Below are positions 1 through 9,417 of a stretch of 64,000 bases of DNA, piece after piece. Within the stretch, counting starts at the first letter, position 1. Every line of letters starts with the position of its first letter. The DNA lies in assembly GCF_000750005.1 (NCBI RefSeq), contig NZ_JPYA01000002.1, forward strand, positions 1 through 64,000, written 5' to 3'. Under the pieces are notes generated by a model. That model was not told where the DNA came from. It saw nothing but the letters and a program-made list of their open reading frames with translations, and did not search any database. Source of the DNA: Geobacillus icigianus (GTDB lineage: Bacteria; Bacillota; Bacilli; Bacillales; Anoxybacillaceae). Position numbers and translations under genes: made by a program.

Positions 1-129
1 TTCCCTCATCATTTTGAGGTTGGCACACATTTAGTAGAGTATATTAAACCTATCTTAGATAAGATGAATTTTGACATTGATTTAACATATATCACTGATA
101 AACATTTTAATTACTTGACTCAGGAATAA
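1..129 (+). CDS. C-terminal end of an unidentified protein (cut by window edge)
   Basis: The first 43 codons form an open frame with no start inside the window, ending in TAA at 127-129 with C-terminus HFNYLTQE. Codon use is AT-rich (many TTT, TTA, ATT), unlike the GC-rich genes from 1 kb on, which suggests a transferred or accessory gene. A hairpin follows at 213-254 and then an IS remnant, so this edge looks like an accessory patch. The visible part is too short to name a family. Confidence 0.5.
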   Translation, partial: FPHHFEVGTHLVEYIKPILDKMNFDIDLTYITDKHFNYLTQE

Positions 130-212
130 TCTTTAACTCACCTTTCGCACCTTAACAGGGTAGAAAGAAAGGATGTTTTATTTCGTTTTTCAGAATACCA
201 TTTCGACCAACA

Positions 213-254
213 CAACGAGCGATGGCAATCCTTTTTTACCATCGCTAGTCGTTG
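213..254. terminator. Imperfect inverted repeat with T-rich loop
   Basis: CAACGAGCGATGG at 213-225 pairs with CCATCGC-TAG-TCGTTG ending at 254 (13 bp stem, three-base bulge, T-rich loop). It lies between the ends of two convergent genes, which fits a bidirectional terminator, but no T-run follows the stem, so it could equally be an old insertion-sequence end. Confidence 0.35.
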
Positions 255-263
255 CGTATGACG

Positions 264-874
264 TCACACGTCAATGCTCTCATCCATGCCCAATCCTTGC
301 AGGATCCTTCGCTGATCAGGGGTGAGCGGTTTCCCTAACGCGCGTTGGATGCGCCCATCCGGCAGCTCTAGTAGGACGACGTTCACATACCGGAACAATT
401 GAAAAATCGCCTGCCCGGTCGGGCGGGTCAGTTTCCGGCCCCCCGCGCCCTTTCATGGGCGTTCCGGGGTGATGAACGGACGCCCGGCGCGGGAAATGGC
501 CAAGGCCAACAGAGAGAGGCTTTCTTTCTTGTCGATCTACACGAGGCAAGACGAAAGGACTTGATGGAGATTCGCCTCATACCGTCGATCCCAATGACGC
601 GCGATGGCATCGTCGTTGAACCAAGACGGCTCCAGCCCTGGCCGAATCCGCTTCGGCTAATCGATGTCATGCACCCATTGTTCCCAATGAACGAGCGCTT
701 GCCGGGGCCGCTCAAGATATCCAGAATGATTAGTTTGACGATATCGCTGGCTCGAGTTTGGCATTGCGAATTCACGGGAACGAGATGATCCATCAACTGA
801 GGAAGGTCAAGATCTTTGAACACGGTGCTTATTCTATTCAAATAAGAACTTTCATAATAATGGCCCGAATTCAA
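264..874 (-). pseudogene. Decayed IS1634-family transposase
   Basis: Read on the minus strand, the N-terminal part (DLPQLMDHLVPV, CQTRASDIVKL) resembles transposases of IS1634-type elements of thermophilic bacilli. After ILDILSG the frame shifts. The continuation in another frame (LVHWEQWVHDID, PGLEPSWFNDDAIARHWDRR) contains in-frame stops. The central catalytic region is missing, and the sequence jumps to a recognisable C-terminus (RPTGQAIFQLFRYVNVVLLE, PLTPDQRRILQGLGM) ending at 264. Frameshift, stop codons and internal deletion together make it non-functional. About 200 codons remain of a protein usually over 500 residues long. Confidence 0.8.
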
Positions 875-938
875 ACGTCCATGATGGGCAAACTCCTTTG
901 CTTTCCTTGTGTTTCAAGGTTTTATTCGACAGGAAGAT

Positions 939-968
939 AAAAAAAGCCTCCCGATTTTTGTCGAGAGG
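939..968 (-). terminator. Rho-independent terminator of the radical SAM gene
   Basis: On the minus strand CCTCTCGA-loop-TCGGGAGG is followed by a run of seven T. It lies about 60 bp beyond the stop of the gene ending at 1025. Confidence 0.75.
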
Positions 969-1024
969 GTGCGAAATGTGAGTTGGATATCTTGAGCGGC
1001 CGGCCATGACAAAAAGCTTTCCGT

Positions 1025-2797
1025 CTACGCCGATGCCGAAGAAACCGACAACGCTGAAAGCGGCGCGGAAAACAGCGTCGCACCGGCGCCGGACGGGGCG
1101 AAGTAGGCGACGATGGCGGTTGGCGTGAACGAAAGCTGTTTTTTGGCCGTGTAGCGGCCGACATCCACCGGCACGATTTCAACGACCGTATGTTTAAACA
1201 GTTCTTTTTCCCCGAGCCCAAGGGCGGCAAAATCCGCTCCGAGCGCCTCGGGGCGCTCCAGCAGCGCCCGGTAGACGGCCGCGCGCGCCGTTTTCTCCGT
1301 TTTTTCGTCCCACCACGGTTTGCGCGGCTTATAATTTTGGTTGCGCAAGTAGTCGTATTTCATGAGCGATTCGGCGATCGGCAAAGCGTCTGGCGCAGAG
1401 GTGCGCAAAAACTCATGGAGGCGGCGGAACAAGTCTTCTAACTGGTGGCCGATGCGCGCCCAGCCGCGTTCATCCCAATACGTCCCAAACTGTTGGAAAA
1501 AGTCAAACGGCGACGAGAAGACGTCGGTGACTAAATATTCAATCGTTTCATCCATCCGATGGGCGTTCCAATACTTCTCGAGCACGTCTTCCACTTGCTT
1601 GATGCGAATCACGTCCTCAAAGGAAAGAACGTTGTTGCTCAGTATTTCGTACGGCGCATGATCCATATATACGTAGCCGTATTCAAGGGCGCGCAGGCGC
1701 AGCCCGGTGCCGCGCAGCAATTTCAAAAACCCGAGCTGCAGCTCTTCGGGACGAAGAGCGAACACGTCATTGAACGTCTTCCGGAACGAGTCGTAATCTT
1801 CTTCCGGCAGGCCGGCGATCAAATCTAAGTGCTGGGCAATTTTCCCACCTTCCTTAATCATCGTCACCGTCCGCGACAACTTGGCGAAGTTTTGCTTGCG
1901 CATGATCAGGCGGTTCACCTCATCGTTCGTTGATTGAACGCCGATCTCAAAGCGGAACAGCCCAGGGGGCGCTTCGTTGTTTAAAAACTCGATCACCTCC
2001 GGGCGCATGATGTCGGCGGTAATTTCAAACTGAAACACCGTCCCCGGCACATGCTCGTCAATTAAAAAGCGAAACATGTCCATCGCGTAGCTGCGGCTGA
2101 TGTTGAACGTCCGGTCGACGAACTTGATCGTCCGCGCCCCGTGCTGCATCAAATAGCGCAAGTCGTCTTTGATTTTTTCGCGGTCAAAATAGCGGACGCC
2201 GACCTCAATGGATGACAGGCAAAACTGGCAGCTGAACGGGCAGCCGCGGCTCGTTTCGATATAAACGATCCGGTTGGGAAGATGGGGGATGTCTTCTGGA
2301 AAGCGAAACGGTGACGGCATGTCCGCCAAGCGAATTTTATTCCGCTGTGGATTGACGACGATGCGGTCTCCGTCCCGAAACGCCAGCCCGGCGATATTGC
2401 TTACGTCCCCGCCGCCGTTTAGGGCGAACAGCAGCTGTTTAAACGTTTCTTCCCCTTCGCCAATCACGATAAAGTCCAATTCCGGCACCCGCTCCATCCA
2501 CTCGCGCACATCATAGGACACTTCGGGTCCGCCGGCGACAATGATCAGATTCGGCGCCGCTTTTTTTATCATTTTTACGACTTTGATCGTTTCTTCAATG
2601 TTCCAAATGTAGCAGCTAAAGCCGACGACATCGGGCCGGCGCTGGTACAAGTCGGCGACGATGTTCATGGCCGGATCTTTGATCGTATATTCAACGAGCT
2701 TGACGTCAAACTCTGGTTGGGCGTATGCTTTCAAATAGCGGATGGCGAGATTCATATGAATGTATTTGGCGTTTAAGGTCGTGCAAATAATGTTCAT
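1025..2797 (-). CDS. B12-binding domain radical SAM protein (DUF4080-type)
   Basis: A 590-residue cytoplasmic protein. An N-terminal cobalamin-binding-like Rossmann domain (about residues 1-125, with VVGFSCYIWN and VAGGPEVS) is followed by a radical SAM core whose cluster motif CxxxCxxC is C186, C190, C193 (RGCPFSCQFC), and a long C-terminal extension typical of the DUF4080 group. Such proteins bind a 4Fe-4S cluster and SAM; the substrate is unknown. I chose the ATG at 2797, 7 bases after AAAAGGGG, over an upstream in-frame start, because the extra N-terminus would run into the kinE promoter region and resembles no domain. It is transcribed divergently from kinE. The family call is firm, the reaction is not known. 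Confidence 0.88.
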   Translation of the reverse strand: MNIICTTLNAKYIHMNLAIRYLKAYAQPEFDVKLVEYTIKDPAMNIVADLYQRRPDVVGFSCYIWNIEETIKVVKMIKKAAPNLIIVAGGPEVSYDVREWMERVPELDFIVIGEGEETFKQLLFALNGGGDVSNIAGLAFRDGDRIVVNPQRNKIRLADMPSPFRFPEDIPHLPNRIVYIETSRGCPFSCQFCLSSIEVGVRYFDREKIKDDLRYLMQHGARTIKFVDRTFNISRSYAMDMFRFLIDEHVPGTVFQFEITADIMRPEVIEFLNNEAPPGLFRFEIGVQSTNDEVNRLIMRKQNFAKLSRTVTMIKEGGKIAQHLDLIAGLPEEDYDSFRKTFNDVFALRPEELQLGFLKLLRGTGLRLRALEYGYVYMDHAPYEILSNNVLSFEDVIRIKQVEDVLEKYWNAHRMDETIEYLVTDVFSSPFDFFQQFGTYWDERGWARIGHQLEDLFRRLHEFLRTSAPDALPIAESLMKYDYLRNQNYKPRKPWWDEKTEKTARAAVYRALLERPEALGADFAALGLGEKELFKHTVVEIVPVDVGRYTAKKQLSFTPTAIVAYFAPSGAGATLFSAPLSALSVSSASA

Positions 2798-2995
2798 CGA
2801 AATGAAAACCCCTTTTTCCATTCGTACTAACCTTTCATTATAGCGCAGTTTCGCCAAATGAAAAAGAAGAAAAAACTTGTCGAACATTGAAGAAAAGATT
2901 TTTGCAAAATCTTCGTAAATAAAGGGAGGAGTAAATTTTTCCACAGCGAATATACATGTAGTTGATATGGTTTGAATAGACAAGGAGAGATCGAT

Positions 2996-5212
2996 ATGGC
3001 CAAAAGCCTTTCTCCCCGGGAAGAGCAACATGCATCGCCGGACGTGCGGCTGCTTGAAGAAGAAAATCGACGTTTGAAGGAGCGGTTAAACAGCTATTCA
3101 ATCATTTTCGAGCGGTCGCTTGATGCCATTGTCATTTTAAATAAAAACGGCGAATTTGTCGATGTGAACGAAGCGGCGTGCAAGCTGTTTGAAATGGATA
3201 AGTTTTCGCTCGTCGGCCGTTCCTTCTCTTCCTTTTTAGAACTCGTGCCGCCCGATATTTTGCTGTTTCAGCGCTCGATGCTGCAAAAGTTCGGTTCGTT
3301 TAGCGATGAATTGCTCATCAAGCTGCCGGACGGCAAGGTCAAGCATGTTGAATTTTCTATGAAAAAAGATGTGTTCGACGAATTTGACCTCGTCATGATG
3401 CGCGATGTTTCGGCCCATAAGGCGCTTGAGCGCGAGCGGATCATTCACGAGTTTTTGTTTCGCGACGTCTTTAACCGCGCGGTCGACAGCATCGTCATTT
3501 TTGATGAGTTCGGCCGCTTTATTGACGTGAATCCGGCGTTTTCGCTGAGTTTGAATTTGGAAAAAGACAAGTTGCTAAACTTATCGTTCCAGCAGTTTGT
3601 CGCCCGCGAGTGCGCCGAGGAGTTCGCTCGTTTGCTGGCGGAGATGAAAGAAAAAGGGACAGCCAAGGGCGAGCTGTCGCTCATTCGCCCCGATGGCACG
3701 GTGAAAATGTTCGAGCTGACGGCGACGTCGAACGTGTACAGCGGATTTTACATGGCCATTATGCGCGATGTGACGGAGCGGAAAAATATGGAGGTCAAGC
3801 TGCAAAAAAGCGAAGAACGATTCCGGGCCATTTTTGAGCAGGCGCACGAAGCGATTCTCATTTGGGACGACTTTGGCTACATATTGAACGCCAACCCAGC
3901 GGCGAGCCGCACGTTCGAGCTGCCGTTGAACTTGCTTGTGCGCCGCAATTTATTGGATTTTGTCGACTATGGAGAGGAAAAGGTGAAGCGCATTTTTAGC
4001 GAATTTCGCCGCAAAGGAGAAATTCGCGATGAATTGACGTTCCATATGCCGAACGGTGAGGATAAACAGCTCGAGTTTACGATGAAAAAAGGGGCGATCG
4101 ACGGCTATCATTTGACCATTTTTCGCAATGTGAGCGAGCGGCGCAAAATCGAACGCGAGCTGCGCGAAAGCGAGCAAAAGTTCCGCAGCATTTTCGACCA
4201 TGCGATGGACGGCATTTTGCTCTGGGATCGGGAGCATCGCATCATTGACGCCAATCCGATCGCCTGCGACATCTTTGCCGCTGCCAAAGAACAGCTGCTC
4301 GGCCGAACCGTGGGAGAGTGCGTTCCAGATCGGGCGCGCCGCCAGCTGAACAAGCTGCTTGCTCAATGCGAGCGAGCCGGTGAGGCGAGTGGAGAAGTGG
4401 AGTTTTCCGATGAGTGGAAAGGAAGAATGGTCGAATTTTCGTTGAAAAAAGAAGTGATTCCCGGCGTCGGGATGATGATGCTCCGCGACGTGACGGAACG
4501 GAAAGAGATGGAGCTGCAGCTGCGCAAATCGGATACGCTCAATGTCGTCGGCGAGCTGGCTGCGGGCATCGCCCATGAAATCCGCAACCCGATGACGGCG
4601 TTAAAAGGGTTTATCCAGCTGCTGCAAGGAAGCATTGACGGCGACTATTCGATGTATTTTAATGTTATTATGTCGGAGTTGAAGCGGATTGAGTCGATCA
4701 TTACCGAGTTTCTCGTTCTGGCGAAACCGCAGGCGGTGCAATACAAGCAAAACGACATTTGCAAAATTATGCAAGATACGATCGATTTGATCAGCGCCCA
4801 AGCGATGATGCATAACGTGCAAATCATTGCCGATTTCGAGCGCGCGCTGCCGCCGGTATATTGCGAGCCGAACCAGCTGAAGCAAGTGTTCATTAATATT
4901 TTGAAAAACGCCATTGAAGTGATGCCAAAAGGCGGGGACATTACGGTGCGCATCGCCCGCGCCGGTTGCCATGTGCGCATCTCGATCACCGACCAAGGGT
5001 GCGGCATCCCGAAAGATAAAATTAAAAAGCTCGGCGAGCCGTTTTATACGACAAAAGAGCGCGGCACCGGGCTCGGCTTGATGGTCAGCTATAAAATTAT
5101 CGAAGAACACCAAGGGAAAATTGACGTGGAAAGCGAGGTCGGCGTCGGCACGACGTTCCATATTACGCTGCCGATCGAGCGAACGGAAAGAGAGGACGAC
5201 GATGACGATTGA
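2996..5212 (+). CDS. kinE: Multi-PAS orphan sensor histidine kinase, KinE-like
   Basis: 738 residues with no membrane segment. A short coiled N-terminus (LLEEENRRLKERL) is followed by four PAS domains at about 35-145, 155-265, 280-385 and 400-505, then HisKA with phospho-acceptor His527 (GIAHEIRNP) and a HATPase_c domain (NILKNAIEV N-box, DQGCGIP, GTGLGL). Start ATG at 2996 follows AAGGAGAG. No response regulator is adjacent, as expected for phosphorelay kinases that feed Spo0F and Spo0A. Position next to ogt and the mtn genes, domain plan and length match B. subtilis KinE. It overlaps ogt by 11 bp. The kinase call is certain; orthology rests on synteny, and the signal it senses is unknown. 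Confidence 0.85.
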   Translation: MAKSLSPREEQHASPDVRLLEEENRRLKERLNSYSIIFERSLDAIVILNKNGEFVDVNEAACKLFEMDKFSLVGRSFSSFLELVPPDILLFQRSMLQKFGSFSDELLIKLPDGKVKHVEFSMKKDVFDEFDLVMMRDVSAHKALERERIIHEFLFRDVFNRAVDSIVIFDEFGRFIDVNPAFSLSLNLEKDKLLNLSFQQFVARECAEEFARLLAEMKEKGTAKGELSLIRPDGTVKMFELTATSNVYSGFYMAIMRDVTERKNMEVKLQKSEERFRAIFEQAHEAILIWDDFGYILNANPAASRTFELPLNLLVRRNLLDFVDYGEEKVKRIFSEFRRKGEIRDELTFHMPNGEDKQLEFTMKKGAIDGYHLTIFRNVSERRKIERELRESEQKFRSIFDHAMDGILLWDREHRIIDANPIACDIFAAAKEQLLGRTVGECVPDRARRQLNKLLAQCERAGEASGEVEFSDEWKGRMVEFSLKKEVIPGVGMMMLRDVTERKEMELQLRKSDTLNVVGELAAGIAHEIRNPMTALKGFIQLLQGSIDGDYSMYFNVIMSELKRIESIITEFLVLAKPQAVQYKQNDICKIMQDTIDLISAQAMMHNVQIIADFERALPPVYCEPNQLKQVFINILKNAIEVMPKGGDITVRIARAGCHVRISITDQGCGIPKDKIKKLGEPFYTTKERGTGLGLMVSYKIIEEHQGKIDVESEVGVGTTFHITLPIERTEREDDDDD

Positions 5213-5693
5213 CTATGCGGTATACCGTTCAGCGCTGCTCGGCGATATGTACATCGCTTCTGACGGTGAGGCGATTGTGAAAGTTGAGCTGTTTTCGGAG
5301 GAATGGCGCGCGTTTGCGAGCAGGCATCCGGTGGTGGAAAGCCGGTCGCCGCTTTTGGAACGCGCGCTTGCGCAGTTGGATGAATATTTTCAAGGCCGCC
5401 GTCAAGCGTTCGATTTGCCGCTGCGGTGGCAAGGCACGGCTTTTCAACAAGACGTGTGGAAGGCGCTCTGCCGCATTCCGTACGGCGAAACGGCGACCTA
5501 CGCCGATATTGCCGCGCAAATCGGCCGGCCGAAAGCGGTGCGCGCCGTCGGACAGGCGAACCGGGCGAATGAACTGGCGATCATCGTTCCGTGCCATCGC
5601 GTGATCGGCAAAAACGGCGCCTTGACCGGCTATGCCGGAAGCCGCACCGATGTGAAGGAGAAGCTGTTGGCGCTCGAGCGGCGCCACAAATAG
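5202..5693 (+). CDS. ogt: Methylated-DNA--protein-cysteine methyltransferase
   Basis: 163 residues. It transfers the alkyl group of O6-alkylguanine in DNA onto its own active-site cysteine (suicide repair). The catalytic motif IVPCHRVIG is present with Cys131, preceded by the winged-helix DNA-binding part (GETATYADIA, RAVGQANRAN). The ATG at 5202, with GAGG just upstream, lies inside the last codons of kinE, implying translational coupling. A longer in-frame version starting inside kinE has no ribosome binding site and would add only kinE-encoded sequence, so I rejected it. Confidence 0.93.
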   Translation: MTIDYAVYRSALLGDMYIASDGEAIVKVELFSEEWRAFASRHPVVESRSPLLERALAQLDEYFQGRRQAFDLPLRWQGTAFQQDVWKALCRIPYGETATYADIAAQIGRPKAVRAVGQANRANELAIIVPCHRVIGKNGALTGYAGSRTDVKEKLLALERRHK

Positions 5694-5703
5694 GGGCAAA
5701 GGT

Positions 5704-5766
5704 GCAAAAAAACGCCGCCCCTAGGACTTGAGTCCACAGGGGCGGGATCGGGCGTTATTTTTTTTG
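5704..5766. terminator. Bidirectional terminator between ogt and the transporter operon
   Basis: A nested stem (CGCCCC-TAGGACT-TG-AGTCC-ACAGGGGCG, with an outer AACGCC/GGCGTT arm) has an A-run on the left and a T-run on the right, so it works for both convergent units. The right part overlaps the permease stop codon. Confidence 0.8.
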
Positions 5767-6768
5767 CCAATGCGACAACGCGAGGGCGCCGACTAAAATG
5801 GCGCCTTTTATAATGTCTTGGGCGTAGTACGGAACGTTGGCCATCGTCAAGCCGTTCAACAACACCCCCATCAAAATCGAGCCGAACAACGTGCCGATGA
5901 CGTTCGGCTTGCCGGCGCCAAAGACGGAAAAGCCGATGTAGGCGGCGGCGACGCCGTCCATCAAAAACGAGGCGCCGGCGGACACTTGCCCGGTGCCGAT
6001 GCGTGAAGCGAGGACGATGCCGCCAAGGGCGGCGAAAAAACCGCTAATGACGTACGCGTACGTCCGGTAACGGTTCACCGGAATCCCCGACAGCCTTGCC
6101 GCTTCCCGGTTTTCCCCCGTCAAATAAAAGAGGCGTCCCGGTTTGGTGTATGTCAAAAACAAATGGGCAGCTATAACGACAAACAGCATCAGCAAAACGG
6201 AAAACGGCACGCCGAACAGCTCTCCTTGGCCGATAAATAGAAAGGAAGGGATGAATTTGCCCGGCGCCGTGCCGCCGTCTGGCAGCGGCATATCGTTATA
6301 AATCGAAAATCCTTTCGTATAGGTGAGCTGTACCCCGTTGATGGCGTACATCGTCGCCAATGTCGCAAGCAAATCCGGCAATTTGAATTTGACGATCAAG
6401 AGCGAGTTGAGCAGTCCGACGGCGACGCCGAGCAACAGCGGCACGAGCAAGGTGACGAAAATTTCTTGGCGATACAGAACAAGCGCCGCCGCGCTGGCGA
6501 TCGTCGCAAGGCTGACCGTTGACCCGACCGATAAATCGAAGCCGTCAACGATGAGCGAAAACGTAATCCCGATCGCCACGAGCGTCACGATCGAAATCGA
6601 ACGCAAAATGTCGCTGAAGTTTTCATACGTGAAAAACCGGTCTTGCGTGATGCCAAAATAGGCGATCACGGCCAGAATGGCGAGCAATGTCCCGTGTTTA
6701 TACAAAAACTCAAGAATAGACGGTGCCGTTTTTTTCGACGGCGTCGCGGAAACGGCCGGCTGGTTCAT
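5755..6768 (-). CDS. Sugar-type ABC transporter permease (probable methylthioribose importer)
   Basis: 337 residues, hydrophobic throughout with about 8-10 membrane segments, of the RbsC-like permease family (BPD_transp_2). Typical signatures are visible: DGFDLSVGSTVSL, LLATLATMYAINGVQL, AARLSGIPVNRYR, and GFFAALGGIVLASR. The ATG at 6768 follows GGAGGTGA. The N-terminal 59 bp overlap the end of the ATPase gene in another frame. It is the last gene of a minus-strand unit running mtnK, mtnA, binding protein, ATPase, permease, behind a SAM-I riboswitch. From that context I infer that it imports methylthioribose; the family alone would only say pentose or other sugar. Confidence 0.85.
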   Translation of the reverse strand: MNQPAVSATPSKKTAPSILEFLYKHGTLLAILAVIAYFGITQDRFFTYENFSDILRSISIVTLVAIGITFSLIVDGFDLSVGSTVSLATIASAAALVLYRQEIFVTLLVPLLLGVAVGLLNSLLIVKFKLPDLLATLATMYAINGVQLTYTKGFSIYNDMPLPDGGTAPGKFIPSFLFIGQGELFGVPFSVLLMLFVVIAAHLFLTYTKPGRLFYLTGENREAARLSGIPVNRYRTYAYVISGFFAALGGIVLASRIGTGQVSAGASFLMDGVAAAYIGFSVFGAGKPNVIGTLFGSILMGVLLNGLTMANVPYYAQDIIKGAILVGALALSHWQKK

Positions 6769-8260
6769 CGATTTCACCTCCGCTGCAATAATAAACAAGC
6801 TGCTCGTACGTGAGTTCAGCGGCCGGCAGGCGGGCGAGCAGCCGACCGTCGACCATCACGTAGATGGTGTCGCAAATGTCAAGAAGCTCTTGACATTCAC
6901 TGGAAAAGTACAGCACCGTTTTTCCTTCATCGGCAAGGGAGCGGATGATGGCAAACACGTCCTGCTTCGCGTGAACATCGATCCCTTTCGTCGGCTCGTC
7001 GAACAAAAAGACGCGCGCGTTCGTGTTTAGCCATTTGCCGATCACGACTTTTTGCTGGTTGCCGCCGCTCAAATGGCGGACAGCCGTGGCGCTTGACGGC
7101 GGATGAATGCCGAGCGAGCGCACGAGAGCATTGGCGGCTTCCGCTTCTTGTGCCCGCTTGATCCATTGCCAGCGCGCTAGGCGGGAAAGAAGGCGCACGG
7201 TGATGTTCGCCCGCACCGATTCGGGCAAAAACAGCCCTTGTTTGCGCCGCTCTTCGGGGATAAGGCAAACGCCGGCGGCGATGGCTTCATAAGGTGACGA
7301 GAATACATAGCGCCGCCCCTCGATTTCCCATTCGCCCGCCGTTTTTCGATGGGCGATCAAGCTTTCAGCAAGCTCCGTCTTGCCGGCGCCGACCAAGCCG
7401 GCGATGCCGACAATTTCCCCGCGATGGGCGTATAGGTCGATGGTCGTGCCGGTTTTGTCAATCGTGATTCCGCGGGCGGCAAAGGCGATGTCGCCCCCGT
7501 ACGTGCGCGCCTGGTTGGCAGACGTTCTTCGCTTTGTCCCGGTCATATGCAGGACGATGTCTTCAAGCGACAGGCTGCCGGCGGCGCCGTGATAGACGAC
7601 GCGGCCGTCGCGCAAAATCGTCAGCCGGTCGGCGATTTCTTGCACTTCTTTCAGCTTATGAGAAATATAAATAAAGCCAACGCCTTGCTGTTTCAGCTCA
7701 TGAATGATGGCAAACAGCCGCTTCGTTTCCGCCTCGCTCAGCGCCGCGGTCGGTTCGTCCAAAATGATGTAGCGGGCGTCGGATGACAGCACTTTCGCGA
7801 GCACGATCAGCTGCTTTTCGTGGAGCGAACAGTCGCGCACGAGCTTCGTCGGCGGGATGGAAAGGCCGACGCGGCGAAGGAGAGCGGCGGCCCGCTCTTT
7901 TTCTTGGCGCAGCGAGCGGATCGGCCGCTGCGTGGCGCGAGCGAGTTCATCGGCGGCGATGTTTTCGTACACTGACAAACCGGGAAACAGCGCTGTGTCG
8001 ACTTCTTGCACGACAAAGCCGATGCCGGCTCGTTTCGCGTCAAACGGCGAGGAAAACGCGCATGGGGCGCCGTCGATTGCGATCGTGCCGGCATCAGGCG
8101 AAATGGCGCCGGCCAACATGTTCATCAGCGTGCTTTTGCCGGCGCCGTTCATGCCTAAAAGGGCGTGGACTTCGCCCGGACGAACGTCGAAGTCCACGCC
8201 GTCAAGCACGCGCACGGCGCCAAACGATTTTTCCATGCCCCGCATTGACAACCCGTTCAT
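6710..8260 (-). CDS. Sugar-type ABC transporter ATPase with two nucleotide-binding domains (probable methylthioribose importer)
   Basis: 516 residues with two ABC domains in tandem, as in RbsA/MglA. The first has Walker A GMNGAGKST near residue 35, a degenerate signature (SLHEKQLIVLAKVL) and Walker B YIILDEPTAAL. The second has GLVGAGKTE as a degenerate Walker A, a canonical LSGGNQQKVVIGKWL signature and VFLFDEPTKGID. Such asymmetric sites are normal in this family. The ATG at 8260 overlaps the stop of the binding-protein gene (ATGA), with CAGGTGA as ribosome binding site. A start 36 bp upstream would sit inside the binding-protein gene without a better site. The C-terminus overlaps the permease gene by 59 bp. 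Confidence 0.88.
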   Translation of the reverse strand: MNGLSMRGMEKSFGAVRVLDGVDFDVRPGEVHALLGMNGAGKSTLMNMLAGAISPDAGTIAIDGAPCAFSSPFDAKRAGIGFVVQEVDTALFPGLSVYENIAADELARATQRPIRSLRQEKERAAALLRRVGLSIPPTKLVRDCSLHEKQLIVLAKVLSSDARYIILDEPTAALSEAETKRLFAIIHELKQQGVGFIYISHKLKEVQEIADRLTILRDGRVVYHGAAGSLSLEDIVLHMTGTKRRTSANQARTYGGDIAFAARGITIDKTGTTIDLYAHRGEIVGIAGLVGAGKTELAESLIAHRKTAGEWEIEGRRYVFSSPYEAIAAGVCLIPEERRKQGLFLPESVRANITVRLLSRLARWQWIKRAQEAEAANALVRSLGIHPPSSATAVRHLSGGNQQKVVIGKWLNTNARVFLFDEPTKGIDVHAKQDVFAIIRSLADEGKTVLYFSSECQELLDICDTIYVMVDGRLLARLPAAELTYEQLVYYCSGGEIDEPAGRFRDAVEKNGTVYS

Positions 8261-9417
8261 TTTTTGTTCACCTGAGCTTCCAACGTTTTCATCCACGGCG
8301 AGATGGCGACGTTCGATTGCCCCCAGCCCGGGATGTATTGCGAGAGATCGCTCATTGATACTTGTTTGTCCGGCAGGTCGGACCGTTTCACTAAATGCGG
8401 CTCGAGCGAGTAAATGTTCGGCGTTTTTTCACCAGCAATTTTTTGGTAGGCAAAGCGAACTTGCACGCGGCCGACTTCCGCCGGATCCGTCGCTGTCGTC
8501 GCCACCCACGGGCTGTTCGGTTTTTGGATCATTTGCAAATCTTCATCGCTCAAATCGATGCCGTACACTTTAATTTCCGTGCGCCCGGCTTGTTCGATGG
8601 CGCGCGTCGCCCCTTTGGCGAACTCGTCCCATGTGGCGAAGACGGCGTCAATGTCGCCTTTGTTCGGGTATTTTTTCAAAATCGCTTCCATTTGCGTTTG
8701 CGTGTCTAGCGCGGTGTTGGCGCTCGCTGTGCCGAACTTGGCGATTTCCTTAATGTTCGGGTAGCGTTTTTTGAACGCCTCATAAATGACATGGCGCCGT
8801 TCCATCGGAGTAAAGCCGCCGACCCAAATCGTGACGATGTTGCCCTCGCCGTTTAAATCTTCGGCGAGCGTCTTTAACGTTTTCCAAGCGAGGCTATAGT
8901 CGTCTTGGTCGATGACGGTGACGCCGGGAATGTTCAAATCGTTGTCAAACGCCACAACCGGAATGCCTTTGGCGACGGCTTTTTTTACCGGACCTTCGAG
9001 CGCATCGGCGCGGCCGTGGTCAAGCAAAATCGCGTCGACGTTTTGTGTAATGGCCGTTTCAACATACGATGCCATCTTTGTCAAATCGTTGTCGGCGTTG
9101 TAAATTTGCACTTCGCCGCCGAATTTTTGCACTTGTTCTTTCACGCCGGCGATGTATTGCGAGGAGAATGTGCCGATCGACAGTTGCATAATGGCGGCGA
9201 TTTTCACCGGCTTTTTCAGTTTTTCCGGAATGGCCGCCTGCTCGCTGCTCGCGGCGGTGGAGCTGTTGGACGATGTGGCGTCGTTGTTGTTCGTTTGTTT
9301 CGTTTCGTTGGCCGGCTTGGCGCTCATGGCATCTTGCTCGTTCGTGCAGCCGGTTAAGATGGAAAACACCGTAAAGAAAAGAAGAAAAAGAGGTGATAAG
9401 GCTTTAAATCGTTTCAT
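8257..9417 (-). CDS. Sugar-binding lipoprotein of the ABC transporter
   Basis: 386 residues. The signal peptide ends in a lipobox (SILTGC, Cys24), so it should be anchored to the outer face of the membrane. A low-complexity Asn/Ser/Thr/Ala linker (about 25-65) is followed by a periplasmic-binding-protein type I fold ([53 protein letters not shown]). The start at 9417 has a strong AAAGGAGG site. The gene overlaps mtnA by 14 bp and the ATPase gene by 4 bp. The ligand is inferred from operon context to be methylthioribose; the family also includes ribose, rhamnose and autoinducer-2 binders. Confidence 0.88.
   Translation of the reverse strand: MKRFKALSPLFLLFFTVFSILTGCTNEQDAMSAKPANETKQTNNNDATSSNSSTAASSEQAAIPEKLKKPVKIAAIMQLSIGTFSSQYIAGVKEQVQKFGGEVQIYNADNDLTKMASYVETAITQNVDAILLDHGRADALEGPVKKAVAKGIPVVAFDNDLNIPGVTVIDQDDYSLAWKTLKTLAEDLNGEGNIVTIWVGGFTPMERRHVIYEAFKKRYPNIKEIAKFGTASANTALDTQTQMEAILKKYPNKGDIDAVFATWDEFAKGATRAIEQAGRTEIKVYGIDLSDEDLQMIQKPNSPWVATTATDPAEVGRVQVRFAYQKIAGEKTPNIYSLEPHLVKRSDLPDKQVSMSDLSQYIPGWGQSNVAISPWMKTLEAQVNKK

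Noticed and set aside
2798..3031. N-terminal extension of the radical SAM gene overlapping the kinE start
   Set aside because: The extension has no domain similarity, while ATG 2797 has a well-spaced AAAAGGGG site and gives the usual N-terminus.
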